The notes below the pieces were generated by a model that was given only the letters and a program-made list of their open reading frames with translations, was not told where the DNA came from and did no database searches. From the NCBI RefSeq assembly GCF_000282335.1, contig NZ_AKJM01000121.1, forward strand, positions 1-64,000: a stretch of DNA of 64,000 nucleotides, given 5' to 3'. Position numbers and translations under genes: made by a program. Origin of the DNA: Pseudomonas sp. GM48. Its GTDB lineage: Bacteria; Pseudomonadota; Gammaproteobacteria; Pseudomonadales; Pseudomonadaceae. The number at the start of each line of letters is the position of its first letter. Position 1 is the first letter of the stretch. Shown here one piece after another: positions 34,801-42,637 of the stretch.

Positions 34801-35411
34801 ATGAAGCGCACATCGTTGGTCGCCACCAGCGGCGCACCGAGTTTCTCGGCCAGGGCCACGGCGCCGTGCAGTTGTTCTTCATCGTTGGGGCGGTTGGTAC
34901 GCTGGATCTCCAGATAGAAACGATCCGGAAACACTTCCATCCATTCGCGGGCCAGGGTTTCCGCTTCCGCCGGGTTGCCGCTAAGCATGGCCTGGCCGAT
35001 CTCGCCTTCTTTGGCCGCCGACAACATGATCAAGCCTGCGTTGGCTTCGGCCACCCATTCACGCTCGATGATGATCGCGCCATTGCGCTGACCCTCGATA
35101 AAGCCGCGGGAAATCAGTTCGGTGAGGTTGCGATAGCCTTCAGCATTCATCACCAACAGGCTGATCCGGCTCAGCGGGTTGTCCGGATCCTTGTTCGACA
35201 GCCACAGGTCGGCGCCGCAGATCGGTTTGATCCCGGCACCCATGGCGTTTTTATAGAATTTGACCAGGGAACACATGTTGTTCTGGTCGGTGACCGCTAC
35301 GGCAGGCATGTTCATGCCGACCAGGGTCTTGACCAGCGGTTTGATCCGCACCAGACCGTCGACCAGGGAGTATTCAGTGTGCAGGCGTAGGTGAACGAAT
35401 GAAGCCGGCAT
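31890..35411 (-). CDS. dnaE: DNA polymerase III subunit alpha
   Basis: The 1173-residue replicative polymerase of the C family. An N-terminal PHP domain starts FVHLRLHTEYSLVDG. The palm carries the catalytic aspartates in PDFDVDFCMDGRDR, followed by the KSYGLADRLSKMIPFE region. The OB fold and tail near the C-terminus contain the clamp-binding region. Length and order match E. coli DnaE. A hairpin precedes the gene, but rnhB and dnaE remain co-directional. Confidence 0.97.
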   Translation of the reverse strand: MPASFVHLRLHTEYSLVDGLVRIKPLVKTLVGMNMPAVAVTDQNNMCSLVKFYKNAMGAGIKPICGADLWLSNKDPDNPLSRISLLVMNAEGYRNLTELISRGFIEGQRNGAIIIEREWVAEANAGLIMLSAAKEGEIGQAMLSGNPAEAETLAREWMEVFPDRFYLEIQRTNRPNDEEQLHGAVALAEKLGAPLVATNDVRFIKQEDFAAHETRVCIGEGRALDDPRRSKNYSDQQYLKSAEEMAELFSDIPEALENTVEIAKRCNIEVKLGTHFLPNFPIPDGMTIDEYFRKVSFDGLEERLAVLLPKDTTEDYEAKRQVYVDRLNFELDIIIQMGFPGYFLIVMDFIQWAKNNGVPVGPGRGSGAGSLVAYVQKITDLDPLEYDLLFERFLNPERVSMPDFDVDFCMDGRDRVIDYVAEKYGRNAVSQIITFGSMAAKAVVRDVARVQGKSYGLADRLSKMIPFEVGMTLEKAYEQEEILRDFIKVDEEAAEIWEMARKLEGVVRNVGKHAGGVVIAPTKLTDFSPIYCDEAGDGLVTQFDKDDVEAAGLVKFDFLGLRTLTIIDWALKTINRDRAKVNEPPLDIAFIPLDDKPTYTLLQKAETTAVFQLESRGMKELIKKLKPDCLEDLIALVALFRPGPLQSGMVDDFINRKHGRAELAYPHSDYQYEGLKPVLAPTYGIILYQEQVMQIAQVMAGYTLGGADMLRRAMGKKKPEEMAKQRGGFIEGCATNNIDADLAGNIFDLVEKFAGYGFNKSHSAAYGLVSYQTAWLKAHYPAPFMAAVLSADMHNTDKVVTLIEEVRTMKLRLDAPDVNTSEFKFTVNDEGRIIYGLGAIKGVGEGPVEAITEARLAGPFKDLFDFCARVDLKRINKRTLDGLIRSGALDRLGPYFHDEQKAYQANIDRNRAVLLTAMEEAIKAAEQTARTQDSGHSDLFGGLFVEEDADVYANHRKAKELTLKERLKGEKDTLGLYLTGHPIDEYEGEIRRFARQRIIDLKPARDTQTVAGMIIALRVMKNKKGDKMGFITLDDRSGRIEASLFSEAFHAAQSLLQTDAMVVVEGEVSNDDFSGGLKLRVKRVMSMEDARTNLAESLRLKLHAKDLKGDQLRWLGELLKRHRGACPITMDYTSPDAKALLQFGEGWRIDPADALIQALRDQFGRDNVFLQYR

Positions 35412-35441
35412 AGTGATCCTGTCTGAGAACGTAAAGACAAC

Positions 35442-35465
35442 AAGGCCCGGATTGTACCGGGCCTT
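35442..35465 (-). terminator. Terminator-like hairpin between rnhB and dnaE
   Basis: AAGGCCCGG pairs with CCGGGCCTT around ATTGTA. On the minus strand an eight-T run precedes the stem and TTGTTGTCTTT follows it, so its termination efficiency is hard to judge. It lies 30 bp upstream of the dnaE start. Confidence 0.55.
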
Positions 35466-35488
35466 GGTAAAAAAAATCAGCCTTGCGA

Positions 35489-36130
35489 CTAACTCTCGAT
35501 GAGACTTTCCCGCGCCTCGTAAGCCAGACGCACCGGGGCAAACGAACGCCGATGAATTGGGGTCGGCCCAAGCCGTGCCAGCGCTTCCAGATGAACGGGT
35601 GTCGGGTAGCCTTTATGCCCGCCAATGCCGTAACCCGGGTAGATCAATTCGAACGCAGCCATTTCGCGATCGCGGCTGACCTTGGCCAGAATCGATGCGG
35701 CGGCGATGGCTGGAACCTTGCTATCGCCCTTGACCACAGCTTCGGAGCGCATCGGCAGTTTCGGGCAACGGTTACCGTCAATCATCGCCAGTTTCGGCTG
35801 GATGTGCAGCCCGGCGACCGCACGCTGCATGGCCAACATGGTGGCGTGCAGGATATTCAGTTCGTCGATTTCTTCGACTTCGGCGCGAGCGATGCACCAG
35901 CTCAGGGCTTTTTCGCAGATTTCGTCGTAGAGCTTTTCGCGACGGGCTTCGGTGAGTTTCTTCGAGTCGTTCAGGCCGAGGATCGGGCGGTTCGGATCAA
36001 GGATCACCGCCGCTGTCACCACCGCGCCACAGAGCGGGCCGCGACCGACTTCATCGACGCCGGCAACCAACTCTTCGACTTCAGCGACCAAGGTGAAATC
36101 CAGCCCCATCTGCATGTTCGTTTTACTCAT
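35489..36130 (-). CDS. rnhB: Ribonuclease HII
   Basis: A 213-residue RNase HII that cleaves RNA in RNA-DNA hybrids and at single ribonucleotides. The acidic pair of the active site is in VAGVDEVGRGPLCGAV (Asp-Glu), with further carboxylates in LAMIDGNRCP and ILAKVSRDREM. The start codon overlaps the lpxB end by 4 bp, giving translational coupling with the lipid A genes. Confidence 0.96.
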   Translation of the reverse strand: MSKTNMQMGLDFTLVAEVEELVAGVDEVGRGPLCGAVVTAAVILDPNRPILGLNDSKKLTEARREKLYDEICEKALSWCIARAEVEEIDELNILHATMLAMQRAVAGLHIQPKLAMIDGNRCPKLPMRSEAVVKGDSKVPAIAAASILAKVSRDREMAAFELIYPGYGIGGHKGYPTPVHLEALARLGPTPIHRRSFAPVRLAYEARESLIES

Positions 36131-37257
36131 TTGACTTGGCCGATCAGGTTCAGCACTGCGTCCGCAGCCTGGTTGGAGGCATCCAGACGCAGGGTCCGGT
36201 GAATCTCGTCAAAGCCACGGGTCTGCTCTTCCCCGCCTTCGATCAACGGTGACAATGTCTGGGCCAGCGCTTCGACCGTGGCATCGTCCTGCAACAACTC
36301 GGGCACCAACAGACGCTGGGCCAACAAGTTCGGCAACGAAATGTAGGGGCTTTTCACCATGCGCTTGAGAATCCAGAACGTCAGCGGTGCCAGACGGTAG
36401 GCAACCACCATCGGCCGCTTGTACAGCAACGCTTCAAGCGTTGCGGTGCCGGAGGCAATCAACACCGCATCGCACGCTGCCAGGGCCAGATGCGACTGTC
36501 CATCGAGCAGGGTCAATGGCAGATCGCGACCAGCCAACAGTTCTTCAAGCTGTGCGCGACGTTGCGCACTGGCGCAAGGCATGACAAACCGCACACCCGG
36601 GCGTAACGCCCGCAGGCGCTGGGCAGTATCGAGAAACAACGCACCGAGCCGGCCAACTTCACCGCCACGGCTGCCAGGCATCAACGCTACCAGCGGCCCG
36701 TCAGGCAAACCGAGTTCGGCCCGCGCAGCAGCGCGATCGGCTTCGAGTGGAATGGCATCGGCCAGGGTATGACCGACGAACCGCACCGGCACACCTTTTT
36801 CTTCATAAAATCTGGCTTCGAACGGGAACAGCGTGAGCATCAGGTCGCAGCCTTCGCGAATCTTCAGCACGCGTTTCTGCCGCCAGGCCCAGACCGACGG
36901 GCTGACGTAATGCACGGTCTTGATACCGGCCTGACGCAGTTTGAGTTCGATATTGAGGTTGAAGTCCGGCGCATCGATACCGATGAAGACATCAGGCTTG
37001 GCGGCGATCAGGTCAGCGACCAGTTTTTTGCGCCGCGCCAGCAACTCGCGCAGGCGGCCCAGGACTTCCACCAGCCCCATGACGGACAGACGCTCCATCG
37101 GGAAATACGAGGTCAGGCCTTCAGCCTGCATCAATGGACCGCCAACACCTATGAATTCGACGGCCGGGTGACGAGCCTTGAGCGCGCGCATGAGACCCGC
37201 GCCCAGAATGTCACCGGAAGCCTCTCCCGCTACCAGCGCAATACGCAGATTGGCCAT
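36127..37257 (-). CDS. lpxB: Lipid-A-disaccharide synthase
   Basis: A 376-residue GT19 glycosyltransferase that joins UDP-diacylglucosamine and lipid X to the lipid A disaccharide. The N-terminal AGEASGDILGAGLMRAL and the central YVSPSVWAWRQKRV are family signatures, as are the LMPGSRGGEVGRL motif and ASGTATLEALLYKRPMVVAY. It lies 2 bp after lpxA and overlaps rnhB. Confidence 0.97.
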   Translation of the reverse strand: MANLRIALVAGEASGDILGAGLMRALKARHPAVEFIGVGGPLMQAEGLTSYFPMERLSVMGLVEVLGRLRELLARRKKLVADLIAAKPDVFIGIDAPDFNLNIELKLRQAGIKTVHYVSPSVWAWRQKRVLKIREGCDLMLTLFPFEARFYEEKGVPVRFVGHTLADAIPLEADRAAARAELGLPDGPLVALMPGSRGGEVGRLGALFLDTAQRLRALRPGVRFVMPCASAQRRAQLEELLAGRDLPLTLLDGQSHLALAACDAVLIASGTATLEALLYKRPMVVAYRLAPLTFWILKRMVKSPYISLPNLLAQRLLVPELLQDDATVEALAQTLSPLIEGGEEQTRGFDEIHRTLRLDASNQAADAVLNLIGQVK

Positions 37258-37259
37258 GA

Positions 37260-38036
37260 TTAGCGGGTGATGCCGCGAGTCGAAGACTGGATGGAGTCAC
37301 GGAACACCGCCACTTCCGGATACTGAGCCGACGGCTCGGCCAGTTCGGCGAGCGCCTGCTCCACAGTCAGGCCCTGGCGGTAAACCACCTTGTAGGCACG
37401 ACGCAGCGCGTGGATCGCATCTTCGCTGAAGCCCCGACGGCGCATGCCCTCGAAGTTCATGCTGCGGGCTTCGGCGGGGTTACCGAACACCGTGACATAC
37501 GCAGGAACATCCTTGCCGATTGCCGTACCCATGCCTGAAAAACTGTGGGCGCCAATGTGGCAATACTGGTGAACCAGGGTAAAACCGGAGAGGATCGCCC
37601 AGTCTTCCACATGCACATGGCCCGCCAGTGCGGTGTTGTTCACCAGGATGCAGTGGTTGCCGATAACGCTGTCGTGGCCGATGTGGGCATAAGCCATGAT
37701 CAGATTGTGATCGCCCAGGGTCGTTTCCGAACGGTCCTGGATGGTGCCACGGTGAATCGTCACGCCTTCACGGATGACGTTGTGATCACCGATCACCAGG
37801 CGGGTTTCTTCGCCTTTGTACTTCAGGTCAGGTGTGTCTTCACCCACCGAGGAAAACTGGTAGATGCGATTGTGCTTACCGATTCGGGTCGGGCCCTTGA
37901 GAATCACGTGCGGCCCGATGACTGTCCCCTCGCCGATTTCCACACCTGCGCCGACGATCGACCACGGGCCGACCTCGACGCCGTCAGCCAGAATGGCTGT
38001 CGGATCGATGATTGCACGAGGGTCAATCAAACTCAT
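37260..38036 (-). CDS. lpxA: UDP-N-acetylglucosamine acyltransferase LpxA
   Basis: A 258-residue left-handed beta-helix enzyme that catalyses the first step of lipid A synthesis. Multiple hexapeptide repeats run through residues 1-190 (for example PTAILADGVEVGPWSIVG), with the catalytic His within MAYAHIGHDSVIGNHC. The start overlaps fabZ by 4 bp. The C-terminal helical domain carries RRAYKVVYRQGLTVEQAL. Confidence 0.97.
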   Translation of the reverse strand: MSLIDPRAIIDPTAILADGVEVGPWSIVGAGVEIGEGTVIGPHVILKGPTRIGKHNRIYQFSSVGEDTPDLKYKGEETRLVIGDHNVIREGVTIHRGTIQDRSETTLGDHNLIMAYAHIGHDSVIGNHCILVNNTALAGHVHVEDWAILSGFTLVHQYCHIGAHSFSGMGTAIGKDVPAYVTVFGNPAEARSMNFEGMRRRGFSEDAIHALRRAYKVVYRQGLTVEQALAELAEPSAQYPEVAVFRDSIQSSTRGITR

Positions 38037-38473
38037 AGTTTGCGTTCCGCACAGATGATCTCAGCCGAGCAGACAGGCTTGCCATCGACCGAAGCCTGGC
38101 ACTCGAACTTCCAGATCTGACGCTTGCAGCTGATGAATTTGGCTTCAAGGATCAGTTGATCGCCCGGCAATACCGGCTGGCGGAAGCGCAGTTTGTCGGA
38201 ACCGACGAAGTAATAGAGGGTGCCGTCAGCCGGTTTCACGTCGAGCATTTTGAAACCAAGGATCCCGGCAGCCTGAGCCATTGCCTCGATGATCAATACG
38301 CCTGGCATGATTGGATGCGCAGGGAAGTGACCATTGAAGAACGGTTCGTTGATGCTGACATTCTTGTAGGCGCGAATGCGCTTGCCTTCAACATCCAGCT
38401 CCACTACCCGGTCCACCAGCAGGAACGGGTAACGGTGAGGCAGGTATTCGCGAATCTCGTTGATGTCCATCAT
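38033..38473 (-). CDS. fabZ: 3-hydroxyacyl-[ACP] dehydratase FabZ
   Basis: A 146-residue hot-dog-fold dehydratase of fatty acid elongation. Catalytic H49 and E63 lie in FFNGHFPAHPIMPGVLIIEA. The start at ATG 38473 (MMDINEIREYLPHRYPF) gives the usual 146 residues; the 20 upstream codons to 38533 are unrelated to the family. It overlaps lpxA and lies 108 bp after lpxD. Its position between lpxD and lpxA links 3-hydroxyacyl-ACP use by lipid A and by fatty acid synthesis. Confidence 0.96.
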   Translation of the reverse strand: MMDINEIREYLPHRYPFLLVDRVVELDVEGKRIRAYKNVSINEPFFNGHFPAHPIMPGVLIIEAMAQAAGILGFKMLDVKPADGTLYYFVGSDKLRFRQPVLPGDQLILEAKFISCKRQIWKFECQASVDGKPVCSAEIICAERKL

Positions 38474-38581
38474 TTCGGGGGGAAGCCTATGTAAAGATTG
38501 GGAGCGCGCGACTGATACACGCTCCGCTAGCAAATCAAGGAGGCAGTCTAGCGGCTGTGCACACTTGATATGGAAATGGTA

Positions 38582-39637
38582 TCAGCCATCTGATGAAGCA
38601 TTACTGTCAGGGGTCACTTCCCCTGCCTGCTTTTCCAGCTGTCGCAGACGTCGCGCGATGTCATCGAGCTGACGGATGCGAGCCGCGCTTTTGCGCCATT
38701 CGGCTGCTGGCTGCATTGCCGTACCGGAAGAATAGGAACCCTTTTCGGTAATCGAGTGGGTCACCATGGTCATCCCGGTGATGAAAACGTTGTCGCAAAT
38801 TTCGATATGTCCCACCAGCCCTACACCGCCGGCGAGCATGCAATGCTTGCCGATTTTGGTGCTGCCGGAGATCCCGACACAGGCGGCCATGGCGGTGTGA
38901 TCACCGACCTGAACGTTGTGGGCGATCTGGATCTGGTTGTCGAGCTTCACACCATTACCGAGAACGGTATCGGCCAATGCGCCGCGGTCAATAGCGGTAT
39001 TCACGCCAATCTCCACATCGTCACCGACCAACACACCACCGATCTGGGCAATTTTCTGCCAGACACCTTTCTCATTGGCAAAACCGAAACCTTCGCCGCC
39101 GAGCACGGCACCTGACTGAATGACCACACGCTTGCCGATGCGCACGTCGTGGTACAGCGTGACCCGCGGGGCCAGCCAACCGCCTTCGCCGATTTCGCAA
39201 CGGGCACCGATGAAGCAATGCGCACCGATGGTCACACCGGCAGCAATACGTGCCGCGCTTTCGATCACCGCAAAAGCACCAATACTCGCAGCCGGGTCAA
39301 CCACCGCGTCCTCGGCCACAACGGCTGTCGGGTGAATACCGGCAGCCGCTTTCGGCTTTGGATCGAACAGGTGGGAAACACGCGCGTAGGCCAGATACGG
39401 ATCAGGCACCACCAGCGCATTACCGGCAAAACCTTCGGCATCAGCAGCCTTCAGCAACAGGGCTGCAGCCTGACTGCCTGCCAGGTACTTACGGTATTGG
39501 GGGTTTGCGAGAAAGCTCAACTGAGCTGGGCCAGCCTCCTGCAAGGTGGCTAGCCCAGTAATTGCTTTCTCGGGATCGCCACGTAGCGTGGCGCCGAGGA
39601 ACTCGGCCAACTGGCCGAGCTTAATGGTCACGGTCAT
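38582..39637 (-). CDS. lpxD: UDP-3-O-acylglucosamine N-acyltransferase LpxD
   Basis: A 351-residue trimeric left-handed beta-helix enzyme that N-acylates the glucosamine of the lipid A precursor. The N-terminal uridine-binding domain (LGQLAEFLGATLRGD) precedes hexapeptide repeats. The catalytic His lies in LDNQIQIAHNVQVGDHTAMA. A C-terminal helix with RIRQLDDIARRLRQLEKQA extends from the helix. It starts 3 bp after the skp stop codon. Confidence 0.96.
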   Translation of the reverse strand: MTVTIKLGQLAEFLGATLRGDPEKAITGLATLQEAGPAQLSFLANPQYRKYLAGSQAAALLLKAADAEGFAGNALVVPDPYLAYARVSHLFDPKPKAAAGIHPTAVVAEDAVVDPAASIGAFAVIESAARIAAGVTIGAHCFIGARCEIGEGGWLAPRVTLYHDVRIGKRVVIQSGAVLGGEGFGFANEKGVWQKIAQIGGVLVGDDVEIGVNTAIDRGALADTVLGNGVKLDNQIQIAHNVQVGDHTAMAACVGISGSTKIGKHCMLAGGVGLVGHIEICDNVFITGMTMVTHSITEKGSYSSGTAMQPAAEWRKSAARIRQLDDIARRLRQLEKQAGEVTPDSNASSDG

Positions 39638-39640
39638 GGA

Positions 39641-40144
39641 TTACTTCAGCTGATTCATGCGCTCGATAACCTGGCGAGTGATGTCGTACTGAGGCTTGAC
39701 ATCAATCACTGCGCCACGCTCGAAGACCAGGTCAAAAGCACCTTTCTTGATGACTTCTTCCACAGCGCTGTCCAGTTTCGGCTTGAGCTGCTTCAGCATT
39801 TCGCGGTCGGCAACGGCTTTGGCTTCGTTCAGCTCCTTGGACTGGAACTGGAAGTCACGTGCCTTTTGCTTGAATTCAAGCTCCAGACGCTCGCGCTCGC
39901 CCTGCTGCATTTTGTCGCCACCGGCCATCAGACGGTCCTGAATGCCCTTGGCGCTGCTTTCCAGCGTCTTGAGCTTGGTCAGCTGAGGACCGAACTTCTT
40001 CTCGGCATCCACGGCGTATTTCTTGGCCGCGTCGGACTCCAGCAAAGCCATCTGATAGTTCAGAACAGCAATTTTCATGTCGGCAAATGCCGGACCAGCG
40101 ACCAGTACGCTGGCCAGGAGAACCAATTGAGTCAACTTACGCAC
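39641..40144 (-). CDS. skp: Periplasmic chaperone Skp/OmpH
   Basis: A 167-residue periplasmic chaperone that carries unfolded outer-membrane proteins to the BAM complex. A signal peptide (about 1-21, cleavage after AFA) is followed by beta-strand and long helical arms rich in charged residues (KFGPQLTKLKTLESSAKGIQ). Trimeric jellyfish-like assembly is known for the family. It lies 45 bp after bamA on the same strand. Confidence 0.94.
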   Translation of the reverse strand: MRKLTQLVLLASVLVAGPAFADMKIAVLNYQMALLESDAAKKYAVDAEKKFGPQLTKLKTLESSAKGIQDRLMAGGDKMQQGERERLELEFKQKARDFQFQSKELNEAKAVADREMLKQLKPKLDSAVEEVIKKGAFDLVFERGAVIDVKPQYDITRQVIERMNQLK

Positions 40145-40189
40145 GATGCACTCCTACAAAATTCATTGTCGTTATCTTGGGTCAGACGC

Positions 40190-42565
40190 TTAGAACGTCT
40201 GGCCGAGGGAAAATTGGAACACTTGAGTCTCAGCGTTATCCGGTTTCTTGACTGGCATGGCCAACGCGAAACTCAGAGGACCCAGTGCGGTGACCCAGGT
40301 CACACCCACACCGACAGAACTGGCCATGTTGCTCAAGCTGATATCGTCGCACTTGGTGTTGGACTTCGTGCCATCGGCGTTTGTGGTGTCCGAGCACGAA
40401 GAATTGAACACGTTACCCACATCCCAGAATACCGAAGTACGCAGGGAACGCTGGTCCTTGACGAACGGCAGAGGGAACAATACTTCAGCACCACCCTGAA
40501 TCAGGACGTTACCACCAAACGGCAGTGGATCCTGGTCCGGGTCGAATTGAGTGCCAGGGTTCTTGCCGGTACTTGGCGTACTGCGAGGACCCAGAGTGCT
40601 GTCCTTGAAGCCACGTACCGAGTTGAAACCACCAGCATAGTAGTTTTCATAGAAAGGCAAGCCGTCGGTCGAACCGTAACCATCGCCATAACCCAGCTCG
40701 GTGTGCAGGCGCATGGTGTAGTTCTCGGACAATGGCTGGAACAGCTGGCCACGGTAGTCGAGCTTGAAGAACGACAGGTCGCTGCCTGGAATCGTGGATT
40801 CCAGCACCAGGCTCTGGGAATGACCACGGGTGGCGAGTACGCCCTTGTTCAGGGTGGACTCGGACCAGCCGGCCGAAGCCTTGAAGTTCAGGTACTGATC
40901 GCCTTCCTTGTTAACGAAGTCGAAAATCTCGTCAACGGTGTAAATGCCGGTCTTGATCTTGTCCTGTTGCGCGTTCAGGCCGAAGGTCAGACGCGATGTT
41001 TCGCTGATCGGGTAACCGACGCTCACGCCTGCACCCAGGCTGTCGACGGCATAGCTCGCTACATCGACGTCGAGGTCATTGTAGTCGGTGGTGCGGTAGA
41101 AGGCGTTGTAACCCAGGCTCACGCCATCAGCAGTCCAGTAGGGGTCGACAAAACCGAAGTTGTAACGCGTCTGGTACTGACTTTTGGTCAAACCGATACT
41201 GACCTTGTTACCGGTACCCAGGAAGTTGTTCTGGGTGATCGAACCACCGAGGATCAGGCCAGCACTCTGGGCGAAACCGACGCTGGCGGTAATCGAACCG
41301 GAGGCTTGTTCTTCAACGCTGTAGTTGACGTCCACCTGGTCATCGACACCCGGCACGGCCGGGGTCTCAACGTTGACTTCCTTGAAGAAGCCCAGACGTT
41401 CCAGACGGGTCTTGGATTGGTCGATCAGGTAGGTCGAAGCCCAGCCGCCTTCCATCTGACGCATTTCACGACGCAGCACTTCGTCTTCGGACTTGGTGTT
41501 GCCACGGAAGTTGATACGGTTCACGTAAGCACGCTTGCCCGGATCGACCGCGAACAGGATGTCTACGGTGTGATCTTCATCGTGCGGTTGAGGCACGCCG
41601 TTGACGTTGGCGAAGGTATAACCTTCGTTACCCAGACGACGGGTGATCAGCTCGGAGGTCGTGGTCATCAGCTTGCGCGAGAACACCTGGCCTTTTTGCA
41701 CCAGCAGCAGGGACTTGACCTGGTCTTCAGGGACTTTCAGGTCACCGCTGAGCTTGACGTCACGAACGGTGTACTTCTCGCCTTCGTTGACGTTTACAGT
41801 GATGTAGACGTGTTTCTTGTCCGGCGTGATGGATACCTGGGTCGAAGCGATATCCATGTTGATATAGCCACGGTCCAGGTAGTAGGAACGTAGACGCTCC
41901 AGGTCACCGGACAGTTTTTCACGGGCGTACTTGTCGTCGTTCTTGAAGAACGACAACCAGTTGGTGGTCTTGAGTTCGAACAGGTCGATCAGGTCTTCAT
42001 CGGGAAAGACCGTGTTGCCCACCACGTTGATGTGCTGGATCGCCGCAACGGTGCCTTCGTTGATATTGACCTTCAGGCCGACACGGTTACGCGGCTGCGG
42101 TACCACTTCGGTATCGACGGTAGCCGAGTAGCGACCCTGGGCGACGTACTGGCGCTGCAGTTCGTTACGCACGCCTTCAAGGGTGGCACGCTGGAAGATC
42201 TCGCCTTCGGCCAGACCGGATTGCTTGAGGCCTTTCATCAGGTCTTCGGTAGAGATCGCCTTGTTGCCTTCGATCTCGATACTGGCAACCGACGGGCGCT
42301 CGACTACAGTAATGACCAGGACGTTGCCATCGCGGCCCAGCTGGATATCTTGAAAGAAACCGGTTTTGAACAACGCACGAGTGGATTCCACCAGGCGACG
42401 ATCATCCGCCTGTTCACCGACGTTCAACGGCAAAGCACCAAAGACGCTACCCGCGGAGACCCGCTGGAGGCCATTGACGCGAATATCAGAGATAGTGAAG
42501 GACTCGGCGTGAACTTCGGCGATCATCAATACGGTGAGAACCGCAGTTAGCAGCAGACGTTTCAT
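40190..42565 (-). CDS. bamA: Outer membrane assembly factor BamA
   Basis: A 791-residue outer-membrane protein, the central component of BAM. After a signal peptide (about 1-22, AEVHA) come five POTRA domains (about 23-420), followed by a 16-strand beta-barrel that ends with a C-terminal Phe (QFSLGQTF). The VRGF motif of extracellular loop 6 lies in FNSVRGFKDSTLG. Start ATG 42565 (MKRLLLTAV) is used rather than the upstream ORF start. A hairpin separates it from rseP. Confidence 0.97.
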   Translation of the reverse strand: MKRLLLTAVLTVLMIAEVHAESFTISDIRVNGLQRVSAGSVFGALPLNVGEQADDRRLVESTRALFKTGFFQDIQLGRDGNVLVITVVERPSVASIEIEGNKAISTEDLMKGLKQSGLAEGEIFQRATLEGVRNELQRQYVAQGRYSATVDTEVVPQPRNRVGLKVNINEGTVAAIQHINVVGNTVFPDEDLIDLFELKTTNWLSFFKNDDKYAREKLSGDLERLRSYYLDRGYINMDIASTQVSITPDKKHVYITVNVNEGEKYTVRDVKLSGDLKVPEDQVKSLLLVQKGQVFSRKLMTTTSELITRRLGNEGYTFANVNGVPQPHDEDHTVDILFAVDPGKRAYVNRINFRGNTKSEDEVLRREMRQMEGGWASTYLIDQSKTRLERLGFFKEVNVETPAVPGVDDQVDVNYSVEEQASGSITASVGFAQSAGLILGGSITQNNFLGTGNKVSIGLTKSQYQTRYNFGFVDPYWTADGVSLGYNAFYRTTDYNDLDVDVASYAVDSLGAGVSVGYPISETSRLTFGLNAQQDKIKTGIYTVDEIFDFVNKEGDQYLNFKASAGWSESTLNKGVLATRGHSQSLVLESTIPGSDLSFFKLDYRGQLFQPLSENYTMRLHTELGYGDGYGSTDGLPFYENYYAGGFNSVRGFKDSTLGPRSTPSTGKNPGTQFDPDQDPLPFGGNVLIQGGAEVLFPLPFVKDQRSLRTSVFWDVGNVFNSSCSDTTNADGTKSNTKCDDISLSNMASSVGVGVTWVTALGPLSFALAMPVKKPDNAETQVFQFSLGQTF

Positions 42566-42600
42566 GAAGTCCTTTCTTATTCCAACTGGCAATAAACAAA

Positions 42601-42619
42601 CTGCCGCAAAATGCGGCAG
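42601..42619 (-). terminator. Hairpin (possible attenuator) between rseP and bamA
   Basis: CTGCCGCA and TGCGGCAG form a perfect 8-bp stem with a three-base loop. On the minus strand TTTGTTTATT follows, so partial termination between rseP and bamA is likely. It lies 36-54 bp upstream of the bamA start. Confidence 0.65.
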
Positions 42620-42637
42620 ATTCGCAATTCAGCGACG

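Noticed and set aside
32103..35390. 1095-codon open frame on the plus strand opposite dnaE
   Set aside because: It is a high-GC antisense shadow of the essential dnaE gene, without family motifs or a ribosome-binding site.
39866..41893. 675-codon plus-strand open frame opposite bamA and skp
   Set aside because: The translation lacks any recognised domain, and the minus strand encodes a full BamA.
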